Shown piece after piece: positions 55,064-63,292 of a DNA stretch of 64,000 bases. A program made the position numbers and the translations under genes. Each line of letters opens with the position of its first letter. The stretch's first letter is position 1. The notes below the pieces were generated by a model, which was not told where the DNA came from, did not search any database, and was given only the letters and a program-made list of their open reading frames with translations. Origin of the DNA: G965205725 sp965205725 (GTDB lineage: Bacteria; Pseudomonadota; Gammaproteobacteria; Pseudomonadales; Halieaceae); assembly GCA_965205725.1 (NCBI GenBank), contig OZ242189.1:1674001-1738000 (forward strand), read 5' to 3'.

Positions 55064-56167
55064 ATGATAGACCTATACATTGGCCTTATTTCAGGCACCA
55101 GTATCGATGCGATAGACGCAGCGATACTTGGCATTAACCAGGGCCGATTCGAGCTGCTACATCATCACAGCCATCCTTTGCCCATAGAAACGCGCAGAGA
55201 TATCAAAAAACTAAGCCATAGCGGCAATGATGAAATAGAGCTTCTGGGCATACTGGATCGGCGTCTTGGCAAACTATTTGCCGAGGCAGCAGCCGAATTG
55301 CTGAAAATCTCCGCCATAGACCCCAGAGAAATATCAGCAATAGGCAGCCACGGTCAGACCATACGTCACCGTCCACCAACAGTCACACGGCAGCAAGAAT
55401 CGTTTTCCCTGCAAATCGGCGACCCAAACACGATTGCCGAGCTAACCGGTTTAACAACAGTTGCGGATTTCCGACGGCGGGACATAGCCGCTGGTGGCGA
55501 AGGCGCACCACTCGCACCTGCGTTTCACAATGCAGTATTTCGCTCCGCTAATTATCAACGGGCGGTAGTAAACATCGGCGGCATCGCGAACATTACACTG
55601 CTGAATAATAAACCGGTTCTTGGCTTTGACACCGGTCCGGGCAACACGCTGATGGATGCCTGGATTGAAAAGCACAAGGGCCAATCCTACGATGTAGGCG
55701 GGAGTTGGGCGGCCACTGGCAAGGTGCAAATACAAATACTGAATCAGTTGCTACAGCACAGCTATCTGGCAAGGCCCGTTCCAAAAAGCACTGGCAAAGA
55801 AGAATTCAATCTCGCCATGCTCGACCACTACCTGCAGGAAGGTATCCATCCCGCAGATGTACAGGCGACACTGGCAGAATTTACAGCTGAGAGCATCGCC
55901 TGCGCAATAACTTCAGATATAGACGAAATCTATTTGTGTGGCGGCGGAGCAGCGAATCTTCATTTAGTCTCATTGCTGGAGAGTAAATTACCGGGCAGAA
56001 AATTGGGGAATACAAGCGAACTTGGTATACACTCGGACTGGGTAGAAGCTGCCGCATTCGCCTGGCTTGCCTCGCAAACACTTGCAAATCATACAGGCAG
56101 CCTTTCCTCAGTTACCGGAGCCACTGGAGAGAGGGTACTAGGGGGTATCTATCCCGGCGGCGCCTAA
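55064..56167 (+). CDS. anmK: Anhydro-N-acetylmuramic acid kinase
   Basis: This 367-residue kinase has the N-terminal phosphate-binding LISGTSIDAIDAAIL, GSHGQTIRHRP, the catalytic-region GFDTGPGNTLMDAW and a C-terminal CGGGAANLHL. It phosphorylates and opens 1,6-anhydroMurNAc released during wall turnover, yielding MurNAc-6-phosphate for recycling. It follows the M23 endopeptidase gene by 20 bases in what is probably one operon. Confidence 0.94.
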   Translation: MIDLYIGLISGTSIDAIDAAILGINQGRFELLHHHSHPLPIETRRDIKKLSHSGNDEIELLGILDRRLGKLFAEAAAELLKISAIDPREISAIGSHGQTIRHRPPTVTRQQESFSLQIGDPNTIAELTGLTTVADFRRRDIAAGGEGAPLAPAFHNAVFRSANYQRAVVNIGGIANITLLNNKPVLGFDTGPGNTLMDAWIEKHKGQSYDVGGSWAATGKVQIQILNQLLQHSYLARPVPKSTGKEEFNLAMLDHYLQEGIHPADVQATLAEFTAESIACAITSDIDEIYLCGGGAANLHLVSLLESKLPGRKLGNTSELGIHSDWVEAAAFAWLASQTLANHTGSLSSVTGATGERVLGGIYPGGA

Positions 56168-56228
56168 TCCTCACGGTATCAGAACTTACCAGCTATTATT
56201 ACCAATCAACCACAAGAGTTTTCCTTCA

Positions 56229-57104
56229 ATGAGCATTTTCGATCAAGACAACCTTCCCTACGACGAAGACGGCCTAGACCGCCACATAAGAATGGCGCTT
56301 GAGGTGGAGAAACCGGCAGGTTCAGCAGTGGATATTGCCTATTCAATTATAAAACGCATCTTTATCCCTGAAATCGTTAATCCGGAAGCCTTGCCAGATG
56401 AACCTTGCCTGTTTGTAAGCAACCATTCTCTGTTCGCCGCAGACGGCTACATTTTGGCGCCACTCATGTATAGCGAAGAGGGTCGATTTCTACGAGGTTT
56501 GGGTGATCGCTTCCTGTGGAACAAAAAAACTGAGTCCATGCTGCTCAACCAAGGCGGCGTCATTGGTGACCCAAAGGTTTGTAGCGCCCTCATGGAAAAT
56601 GGAAGCGATCTCTTGGTTTACCCAGGTGGTGCGCATGAAGCAACCAAGACCGCTGCGCAACGCTATCGACTGCAATGGAAAGATCGTTATGGCTTTGTTC
56701 GTCTCGCGGCTCAACACGGCTACACCATCCTGCCAATTGCAATGGTAGGGCCTGATGAGTTCTACACGCACTTTATGGAAGGAGAAGATATACCCGACTC
56801 CGCATTGGGCAAAATTTTAGAGCGATTTGGCATCATCAACGAAAACACGCGCCTGGACATGCTACCGCCTATTCCTTTAGGTCTCTTGGGTTCGCTAATT
56901 CCCAAGCCCAAGCGATGCTATGTGAAATTTGGCAAACCTGTCCGACTGGCAGAAATGAAAGGGAAGAAACAAACAAAGAAAAAACTCATGTTGGTGAGGG
57001 AGGGAGTCGCCGACCAAATTGAGTCCATGATCGCGGACTTGCTTTTAATGCGTGAACAGCGCAGGGGGGAAGAAAGTTTTTTCCGGCGACTGTTAACGGT
57101 CTAA
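56229..57104 (+). CDS. PlsC-like acyltransferase
   Basis: This 291-residue protein has a lysophospholipid-acyltransferase-type core: CLFVSNHSLFAADGYILAPL contains the catalytic His and Asp, although separated by five residues instead of the usual four, and LLVYPGGAHEATKT corresponds to the acceptor-binding FPEG block. An amphipathic, basic C-terminus suggests peripheral membrane attachment. It probably transfers a fatty acyl group to a lipid alcohol; the acceptor is unknown. It starts 61 bases after anmK and is convergent with the next gene. Confidence 0.8.
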   Translation: MSIFDQDNLPYDEDGLDRHIRMALEVEKPAGSAVDIAYSIIKRIFIPEIVNPEALPDEPCLFVSNHSLFAADGYILAPLMYSEEGRFLRGLGDRFLWNKKTESMLLNQGGVIGDPKVCSALMENGSDLLVYPGGAHEATKTAAQRYRLQWKDRYGFVRLAAQHGYTILPIAMVGPDEFYTHFMEGEDIPDSALGKILERFGIINENTRLDMLPPIPLGLLGSLIPKPKRCYVKFGKPVRLAEMKGKKQTKKKLMLVREGVADQIESMIADLLLMREQRRGEESFFRRLLTV

Positions 57105-57118
57105 CGCTAACTCTTGGC

Positions 57119-57589
57119 CTAAAAGTAAACGTACCCTTCTTTTTGCAATCGTCGAGTTTCCGCTGGCCCGTAAGGTACGGTGGTGACAAAAGAAGGCAGA
57201 TCCTCGCGGCGAACTCTATTGCCACCCATCCAGGTTTCGCAAACCTTAAGATCAATAATACCGAATGCAGATAGCTTCGCCGCCAAATCTACCAATGCCT
57301 GGTTGTCTAAGTAGTTCTTTTTCAACAGGACATGCACTTCCGGGCCATGCAAAACAAAATTTACTGGAGAACTACTGCCTGCGAAAACCACTCCATCCTG
57401 AAACAAACGGTTCGAGCGCTCTAAAGCATTAAGTAATTCCGCCTCGGTGTTCAATTCAATCAATGAGATATATCGGGGCTGCTCCGACATAAGAGGTGCT
57501 GACAGCGCAAGAATTAGTGCGCCTAAAAAGGACAAGAAATATTTTTTATATGGAGAAAGAGCTACCACAACCACAGGTCGTCGTCGCAT
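57119..57589 (-). CDS. DsrE-like protein with N-terminal export signal
   Basis: The mature part (from about SEQPRYISLIELNTEAELLNALERSNRL) has the DsrE/F fold pattern, with GPEVHVLLKKNY and a Cys in DLKVCETWMGGNR at the place where sulfur-relay relatives carry the active cysteine. The N-terminal FLSFLGALILALSAPLMS looks like a signal peptide, implying a periplasmic location. The start is uncertain: the ATG at 57589 overlaps erpA by 44 bases, and a TTG nearer the signal core is possible; neither has a clear ribosome site. It lies directly downstream of erpA. Confidence 0.65.
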   Translation of the reverse strand: MRRRPVVVVALSPYKKYFLSFLGALILALSAPLMSEQPRYISLIELNTEAELLNALERSNRLFQDGVVFAGSSSPVNFVLHGPEVHVLLKKNYLDNQALVDLAAKLSAFGIIDLKVCETWMGGNRVRREDLPSFVTTVPYGPAETRRLQKEGYVYF

Positions 57590-57899
57590 TAGGGTTGACA
57601 ACGACAAAGCGTGACCCTTCAAGGCCTTCGGTATAGTCAACTTCAGAGCCCGCGAGGTACTGAAAGCTCATGGGATCAACCAAGACTGTAATACCGTCTT
57701 TTTCAACGAGCGTATCGTCTTCTGCAGTCAATTCGTCGAAAGTGAAGCCGTATTGAAATCCAGAGCAACCGCCGCCGGTTACAAAAACTCGCAGCTTCAG
57801 CTCATCATTACCCTCTTCAGAAATAAGCGAGCGCACCTTGCTCACCGCCGACTCCGACAGGTTCAAACTGGTTGGTGTAAAAGTTTCTGCTACAGGCAT
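57546..57899 (-). CDS. erpA: A-type iron-sulfur carrier/insertion protein
   Basis: This 117-residue protein has the A-type carrier triad Cys45 (GGGCSGFQYG), Cys109 and Cys111 (TTCGCGSSF). It hands Fe-S clusters to apoproteins, in E. coli including enzymes of isoprenoid synthesis and respiration. The ATG at 57899 was chosen over a TTG four codons upstream. The neighbouring argC and bactofilin genes support ErpA rather than IscA, as no isc genes are nearby. Confidence 0.92.
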   Translation of the reverse strand: MPVAETFTPTSLNLSESAVSKVRSLISEEGNDELKLRVFVTGGGCSGFQYGFTFDELTAEDDTLVEKDGITVLVDPMSFQYLAGSEVDYTEGLEGSRFVVVNPNATTTCGCGSSFSI

Positions 57900-57948
57900 A
57901 GTGTTGCTCAATAATGAGGGAAAATTATCTATTACCTCAGTGAGTTAG

Positions 57949-58410
57949 TCAACTTCTCGCGGTGGCGGCTGAGTTCGGCATCGAGGAATCTACTGCTTCC
58001 GACGCCTCTTTGGGCGGCGGTTTTCGGCGATCAACTGCAGCAGGTTCAACGCTGTGCTTAAAGTTTCCATTTATCTCTGCGCCTATAGCCATTTCCACCA
58101 GGGTATAGTGCACATTGCCTTGCACTCGAGCCTTCGACGCCAGTTCCAGACGTTTCGTCGAAAAAACATCGCCCACGATTTCACCATTAATAATAACCGA
58201 GGGAACCCGGATTTGGCCTTCGACGCGACCCTTGTCGACGACCCGTACAACCGCTTCCTTGTTGGATACCGAAATAATATTCCCGCGAACAACGCCCTCG
58301 ACATCCAAATTCCCGCTGAATTTAATGTCACCGACAATTTCCGTGTCTCTGGAAATTAATGTAGTGCTGCCCGAGCCGCCAAAGCTGCCTTTTTCTTTAC
58401 TTCCCAACAT
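57949..58410 (-). CDS. Bactofilin (polymer-forming cytoskeletal protein)
   Basis: This 153-residue protein contains a bactofilin domain of short beta-helix repeats (TLISRDTEIVGDIKFSGNLDVEGVVRGNI, RVEGQIRVPSVIINGEIVGDV, RVQGNVHYTLVEMAIGAEINGNF) flanked by disordered tails. The C-terminal tail is rich in Ala, Ser and Pro. Bactofilins form nucleotide-independent filaments that position envelope enzymes. GAGAGG lies seven bases before the start. The ATG overlaps the end of the DUF6776 gene by 14 bases. Confidence 0.93.
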   Translation of the reverse strand: MLGSKEKGSFGGSGSTTLISRDTEIVGDIKFSGNLDVEGVVRGNIISVSNKEAVVRVVDKGRVEGQIRVPSVIINGEIVGDVFSTKRLELASKARVQGNVHYTLVEMAIGAEINGNFKHSVEPAAVDRRKPPPKEASEAVDSSMPNSAATARS

Positions 58411-59131
58411 GGGTAATCCTCTCTTGTACTGCCCAGGGAAAATCCCTGCTTACCTCTACCTGCCTTGGCTTAACCGCCTTGGCGTAGGCTACCATCTTGC
58501 TGGGAACAAACCCTCGAGGCAACGTGAATTCTCCATCTATAGCCTGAAAATACTTGAAACGCAATTTTATATCTTCTGAGGGCAACTCAGAAGACATGCT
58601 TGCCAATGAATGTAGCGAGGGTTCCCCATTTTCTGTACCAATGACGTCGACCCGTAATACCCCGCTTAACAATTCATGTTTGCGGGCATTTTGCTGCACC
58701 AATATTCGAAACAGATAAGTGTCATCTCTTAAGGCCCGAGCAAGGTTTATACTGCGCACACTCAAACCCTCAGGTTGATCACCAGGAGCCATCAAACTCC
58801 TGTAAAAATGCACGCCCTGCTCCAGCTCAGCAATCAGTTCCTGTTGTTGCGCCATCTCTCGGCGCACCATTTCCAGTGAATGGCCGGATACTTCTTCCCT
58901 GGTTTGCTGATTGGTTTTCCATTGCCTCAACTCATTGAGCTCAGCTTGCCAGAGAGCATTTTGCTGGCGCAGAGCCTCATTCTCAGCCATGAGCGATTGG
59001 AAAAGCCCAATGCTGCCATAGCGCCCCATTTGTGTGCCGAAAATTGCGGCAACAATCACACCGAGCACCGCTGCAAAAACCAACCAACGGCGCATGTGGG
59101 GATGCCGTTGAACTACAACCGAACGCCACAT
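58397..59131 (-). CDS. DUF6776-family membrane-anchored coiled-coil protein
   Basis: This 244-residue protein has one N-terminal membrane helix (about 14-33, RRWLVFAAVLGVIVAAIFG). A long coiled coil follows (about 45-110, rich in Glu/Gln: LMAENEALRQQNALWQAELNELRQW), then a C-terminal globular part (SVRSINLARALRDDTYLFRILVQQNARK, LRFKYFQAIDGEFTLPRGFVP). The architecture recalls PilN/FtsL-like bitopic envelope proteins; the function is unknown. Its ATG overlaps the argC stop by one base (TGATG) and its end overlaps the bactofilin gene, so the three are probably translated together. A partnership with bactofilin is a reasonable guess. Confidence 0.85.
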   Translation of the reverse strand: MWRSVVVQRHPHMRRWLVFAAVLGVIVAAIFGTQMGRYGSIGLFQSLMAENEALRQQNALWQAELNELRQWKTNQQTREEVSGHSLEMVRREMAQQQELIAELEQGVHFYRSLMAPGDQPEGLSVRSINLARALRDDTYLFRILVQQNARKHELLSGVLRVDVIGTENGEPSLHSLASMSSELPSEDIKLRFKYFQAIDGEFTLPRGFVPSKMVAYAKAVKPRQVEVSRDFPWAVQERITHVGK

Positions 59132-60159
59132 CAGGGCAACAACGCAACCGTGTCCAGGCCAATTCGTTCATCTAAATCAAACATAATATTCATTGCCTGA
59201 ATGGCCTGCCCAGATGCACCTTTTACCAGATTGTCCTCGACGACCATCACCACAGCAGTATCACGGCCTTGAGGTTGCTCCACAGCAATACGGCAAAAAT
59301 TTGAACCCCGAACCGAGCGGGTTTGTGGATACTGACCAGATGGCAGAACATCAACAAAGGGTTCATTGCGGTAAGCATCTTCGAATAGTTGCTGCAAGTT
59401 AGTGGCGGCGGTCAGCTTCGCATAGACCGTGGCATGGATACCGCGAATCATCGGCAACAGGTGAGGCACAAAGGTAAGCTGAATGGGCTCACCTGCAACA
59501 TCACTTAAACCCTGCTCAATTTCCGGTAAATGTCTGTGACCAGCAACTGAATATGCTTTGAAGTTATCCGAAGTTTCCGACACCAGATTATCAATCTTGG
59601 CCTGTCTGCCAGCTCCACTTACACCCGAGGCGGCATTTGCAATTAACGAACGTCGATCAACAACACCGGCACTCAACAAAGGAATTAAACCCAACTGCAC
59701 CGAGGTAGGATAACAGCCGGGGCAAGCGACCAACTGAGCGCCAGCAATTTTTGCCCGATTAACTTCAGGAAAACCATAGACCGCACGCTCAAGCAAGTCA
59801 GGGCAGGCATGTTCTTCACCATACCACTGCGACCAAACCTCTGCATCACGTAGACGAAAATCCGCAGACAGGTCGATAACACGCACTCCCGCCGCTAGCA
59901 ATCTCGGCACACCGTGCATTGCAACATTATGAGGAGTGGCATAAAACACCACATCGCATTTGGACAATGTCCGTAAGTCAGGCTCGGTGAAATTTAGATC
60001 GTAGTAACCGCGAAGATTGGGAAATAAATCGTCGACCCGGCGTCCGGATTCGGTACGCGAAGTAATAACTGCTAAGCTTACTTCTGCATGGTCAGCCAAC
60101 AGGCGCAGCAATTCAACGCCCGTATAACCGGTACCTCCGACAATCCCAACCTTAACCAC
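59131..60159 (-). CDS. argC: N-acetyl-gamma-glutamyl-phosphate reductase
   Basis: This 342-residue enzyme has the NADP-binding start VGIVGGTGYTGVELLRLL, catalytic Cys149 in VACPGCYPT, and the ArgC blocks NAASGVSGAGR and HRHLPEIEQ. It performs the third step of arginine synthesis. The GTG at 60159 has GGAGA six bases upstream. The open frame extends 34 codons further without homology. It heads the operon argC, DUF6776 gene, bactofilin gene, and probably erpA. Confidence 0.95.
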   Translation of the reverse strand: MVKVGIVGGTGYTGVELLRLLADHAEVSLAVITSRTESGRRVDDLFPNLRGYYDLNFTEPDLRTLSKCDVVFYATPHNVAMHGVPRLLAAGVRVIDLSADFRLRDAEVWSQWYGEEHACPDLLERAVYGFPEVNRAKIAGAQLVACPGCYPTSVQLGLIPLLSAGVVDRRSLIANAASGVSGAGRQAKIDNLVSETSDNFKAYSVAGHRHLPEIEQGLSDVAGEPIQLTFVPHLLPMIRGIHATVYAKLTAATNLQQLFEDAYRNEPFVDVLPSGQYPQTRSVRGSNFCRIAVEQPQGRDTAVVMVVEDNLVKGASGQAIQAMNIMFDLDERIGLDTVALLP

Positions 60160-60275
60160 AACATTCTCCAAGAACACCACGCCGTGCAGCGCAAAACCGT
60201 ATAGTATAAAGTTTTTGACCCCGGCGTATCTGGTAATTTTGCCGAGAGCCGCTTGCAGCAAGCTGACTAAAGCCT

Positions 60276-61982
60276 ATGAGCAACCACAATTTTCGTCACT
60301 ATTTCACCGACTACCGTGCGCTACTGCCCTATTCAGCGCTTGGTATTGTAGCCGGTATTCTCGCCGCTCTGGTTATCTTGTTGTTTGATCAACTTATTGA
60401 GCTGATTAGTCATCTTTGGCTACAAAAAGAACAAGGCTTTGCATCACTGCCTCCATGGCAACGCTTTGCTCTACCATCTGGCGGTGCTTTTTTGCTCGGC
60501 GTCCTGTTTCTGCGACTTGCACCAGAGGACAGAGAAGTAGGCATTGTTCATGTGCTCAGCCGCATGCACAGTCACTACGGACATCTGCCAATGCGGAACC
60601 TATTAGTACAACTCGGCGGTGGCGCAATAGCTCTGGCGACAGGGCAATCCGGGGGTAGAGAAGGCCCTGGCGTTCACCTGGGTGCGGCCATTAGCAGCAG
60701 CTTGGCCCACCGCTTCGGCCTGCCTGACAACAGCCAGCGTATCCTTATCGCCTGTGGCACCGCTGGCGCCATCAGTGTAGCCTTCAATACACCGCTAGCA
60801 GGCGTTATCTTCGCCATGGAAGTTATCATCGCAGAGTACACGGTGGTGGGTTTCACGCCGGTGATCCTTGCCGCCGTTAGCGCCAACACGATCTACCATA
60901 TTGTCGGCGGAGAACCGATCATCCAAGTTCCAACCGTGGCATTCAGTTCGCTGTGGGAACTGCCTTTTATAGTTCTCCTTGGCCTCTTGGCAGGCGTGGC
61001 AGCTTCTTTGTTTATTTTGCTGCTTAAGCAGACTCTAAAACTCGGACATCTACCTCTGCTGGTACGCTTTACACTAGCGGGTGCAGTCGTCGGCGGCCTG
61101 GCAATCGCAGTGCCTCCAGTGTTGGGCATTGGCTACGATAGTCTGGCACAGGTTCTGGCCAACCAGCTGACTACAACTCTGTTGATTTCATTGCTAATCG
61201 CTAAAATTATCGCAACGGCCTGCAGTGTTGGCTTAGGCCTGCCCATTGGACTGATTGGCCCCAACTTGATTGTAGGAGCCTGCCTCGGTGCGCTGGTGGG
61301 TCATTGGGGAGCCGAGTTCATGCCGGCGCTGAGTTCAGACCCGGTTCTGTACGCGCTCATTGGCATGGGCGCCTGCATGGCGGCGGTTCTGAATGCACCG
61401 CTGGCAGCGTTGCTTGCTTTGGTAGAGCTCACCCAAAATGTCGGCATTGTCTTGCCTGTACTACTTGCGGTTGTTGCGGCAAACATCACTCGAGGTAGCC
61501 TGTTCCGTCAGCAATCCGCCCATCAAACTGTGTTGCGGCACCTAAAACGCGAGGTCTCGGAAGATCCGGTTGGGCAACTACTACAACAAACAAATATACA
61601 GTCAGCGATGAGTACTCGCTATCTGCGCACCCCGGAAACGGCCTCGCACAAGCAAACTGTCATGCTGATCGAAGATAGCTCCGATTGGGTATTGGTGGAG
61701 CGGGAAGGGAAAATCCTCTACATCCTCCAAGGAGCAGAGTTACGCCAGTCACTGGCGCAGTCAAACACCGGGCAAGAACTCAACATAGGAGACCTGGATT
61801 TACGCCGCTGGGCCAGTACCAGCATTCGCTCCGGTGCAACCTTGCGTGAGGCTATGGATACCATTCGCAACAAGGCCATTGAAGCAGTTTTGGTGACTGA
61901 TTTTTACCAGGATGAAGGACGAACAGTGCGCGGCGTAGTCACTCGCGATATCATTGAGCGCTTTTATCTAAACAAGCTTTGA
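60276..61982 (+). CDS. ClC-family chloride channel/antiporter with CBS domains
   Basis: This 568-residue protein has a ClC membrane domain (about 1-420) with anion-selectivity motifs TGQSGGREGPGVHLG, whose Glu is the gating glutamate, and LPIGLIGPNLIVG. A cytoplasmic tail with a CBS pair (about 440-565, TSIRSGATLREAMDTIRNKAIEAVLVTDF) may bind adenosine nucleotides. The first motif reads GQSGGREGP rather than GSGIP, typical of this bacterial subfamily. The proton glutamate of the antiporters is not clearly conserved (AMEVIIAEYT), so whether it is a channel or an exchanger is open. It is divergent from argC. Confidence 0.92.
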   Translation: MSNHNFRHYFTDYRALLPYSALGIVAGILAALVILLFDQLIELISHLWLQKEQGFASLPPWQRFALPSGGAFLLGVLFLRLAPEDREVGIVHVLSRMHSHYGHLPMRNLLVQLGGGAIALATGQSGGREGPGVHLGAAISSSLAHRFGLPDNSQRILIACGTAGAISVAFNTPLAGVIFAMEVIIAEYTVVGFTPVILAAVSANTIYHIVGGEPIIQVPTVAFSSLWELPFIVLLGLLAGVAASLFILLLKQTLKLGHLPLLVRFTLAGAVVGGLAIAVPPVLGIGYDSLAQVLANQLTTTLLISLLIAKIIATACSVGLGLPIGLIGPNLIVGACLGALVGHWGAEFMPALSSDPVLYALIGMGACMAAVLNAPLAALLALVELTQNVGIVLPVLLAVVAANITRGSLFRQQSAHQTVLRHLKREVSEDPVGQLLQQTNIQSAMSTRYLRTPETASHKQTVMLIEDSSDWVLVEREGKILYILQGAELRQSLAQSNTGQELNIGDLDLRRWASTSIRSGATLREAMDTIRNKAIEAVLVTDFYQDEGRTVRGVVTRDIIERFYLNKL

Positions 61983-62013
61983 ATAAAACGAACGCTGGGG
62001 AGTATCGGTTCAT

Positions 62014-62433
62014 ATGTTGTGGGTCAAAGCCGCACATATTATTGCAGTGATCTGTTGGTTTGCTGGCATATTCTATCTGCCGCGCATATTGGTCTATTTT
62101 GCTGCCAGCGATGATGCCAGAACAAGGGACAAGCTAGCCTCAATGGCGTCCAATCTCTATCGGTTTATAACACCTATTGCCGCTATCGCAGTGGTTCTGG
62201 GGCTAGTGCTGGTAACTTTCAACCACGAATATTACATCTCAGCAAAATGGTTCTGGCTCAAACTCGTCACCGTTGGCGGCCTCCTCGCCTACCACTGGGT
62301 TTGTGGCCGCTATGTTGCAGCAGTACGCGCAAATACCGACGAGCACAGCCATGTGTTTTTCCGGCTGTTCAACGAAATTCCTGTGATCTTCCTGTTGATT
62401 ATTGTGATACTGGCGGTGGTCAAACCACTTTAG
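62014..62433 (+). CDS. hemJ: Protoporphyrinogen IX oxidase, HemJ type
   Basis: This 139-residue inner-membrane protein has four predicted helices. The conserved His8 (KAAHIIAVICWFAGIFYLPRI), SNLYRFITPIAAIAVVLGL and WFWLKLVTVGGLLAYHWVCG match HemJ (UPF0093), which oxidises protoporphyrinogen IX in bacteria lacking HemG or HemY. hemL lies about 860 bases downstream on the same strand, supporting a heme-synthesis role. GGGGAG precedes the start by a rather long 13 bases. Confidence 0.9.
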   Translation: MLWVKAAHIIAVICWFAGIFYLPRILVYFAASDDARTRDKLASMASNLYRFITPIAAIAVVLGLVLVTFNHEYYISAKWFWLKLVTVGGLLAYHWVCGRYVAAVRANTDEHSHVFFRLFNEIPVIFLLIIVILAVVKPL

Positions 62434-62445
62434 CGAAGGATATCC

Positions 62446-63216
62446 ATGAGTCATAGCTGCCCTGTTGTCATGTGCGTTGCCGAGCTAGACCCCACTGGTG
62501 GGGGAGGCATTGCTGCTGACATCGAAACCCTGGGCGCACTGGGTTGCCACTGCACTCCGATCATGAGCGCAATTAGCATCCAGGACACTCAAGACCTTAA
62601 AGATTCTGCCGTGGTAGACAGTTTGTTACTTGTTGAGCAAATGCGTGCGGTACTTGAAGATATCGATGTGGCCGCCATTAAGCTGCACCAACTGGCCAGC
62701 ACCAGTCATATTGAAAGTATTCACACTGTGCTGACAGACTACCCTCACTTGCCTGTAATCATAGACCCTGCATTGTGGTCTCTACCTGTCGAGGACGATT
62801 TCTGCGATGCGCTTTGCACGCTACTCATTCCGCAGACAAGTTTGCTTCTATTGACCGCGGATGAAGCCTTCGCACTCAGTCGCGGGGCCGACAGCCTGAC
62901 CGCGTGTGCCCATGAACTGTTGGAAAATGGCTGCGAGCATGTCTTGATTTCGAATGAACCTGACGCAAGTCGCCACTACTCTAGCCACCTCTATACAGAT
63001 ACCGGGCTCATACGGAGTTTTGAGTGGCAGAACCTGCCAAATAATTTTCTAGGAGCCGGCAGCACATTTGCGTCAGCCATTAGTGCGCATATTGCACAAG
63101 GCTGTGAGTTGCAAGCGGCCATTCTCCAGGCACAGGAATTCACTTGGCAGGCATTAGCAAACGCAAAGCGCCTTGGAATGGGGCGATTAGTCCCAAATCG
63201 CCTGGACCAAAAATAA
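62446..63216 (+). CDS. ThiD-like pyrimidine kinase family protein
   Basis: This 256-residue ribokinase-fold protein resembles hydroxymethylpyrimidine/phosphomethylpyrimidine kinase. LDPTGGGGIAADIETLGALGCH replaces the usual DPSGGAGIQAD, VIIDPALWS follows, and the C-terminal anion-hole segment is NNFLGAGSTFASAISAHI. At the position of the catalytic Cys of ThiD (or Asp of PdxK) there is Ser206, so activity may differ or be weak. AAGGA lies five bases upstream. It is between hemJ and hemL; in Pseudomonas, from memory, thiD also neighbours thiE and hemL, so the placement is conserved. Confidence 0.8.
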   Translation: MSHSCPVVMCVAELDPTGGGGIAADIETLGALGCHCTPIMSAISIQDTQDLKDSAVVDSLLLVEQMRAVLEDIDVAAIKLHQLASTSHIESIHTVLTDYPHLPVIIDPALWSLPVEDDFCDALCTLLIPQTSLLLLTADEAFALSRGADSLTACAHELLENGCEHVLISNEPDASRHYSSHLYTDTGLIRSFEWQNLPNNFLGAGSTFASAISAHIAQGCELQAAILQAQEFTWQALANAKRLGMGRLVPNRLDQK

Positions 63217-63292
63217 TAGAGAACTGGATATTCACAACTGGAGTCGCAATAATTCCGCTCCATAAACTCTTGAACGACAAAAATGCGTACCT

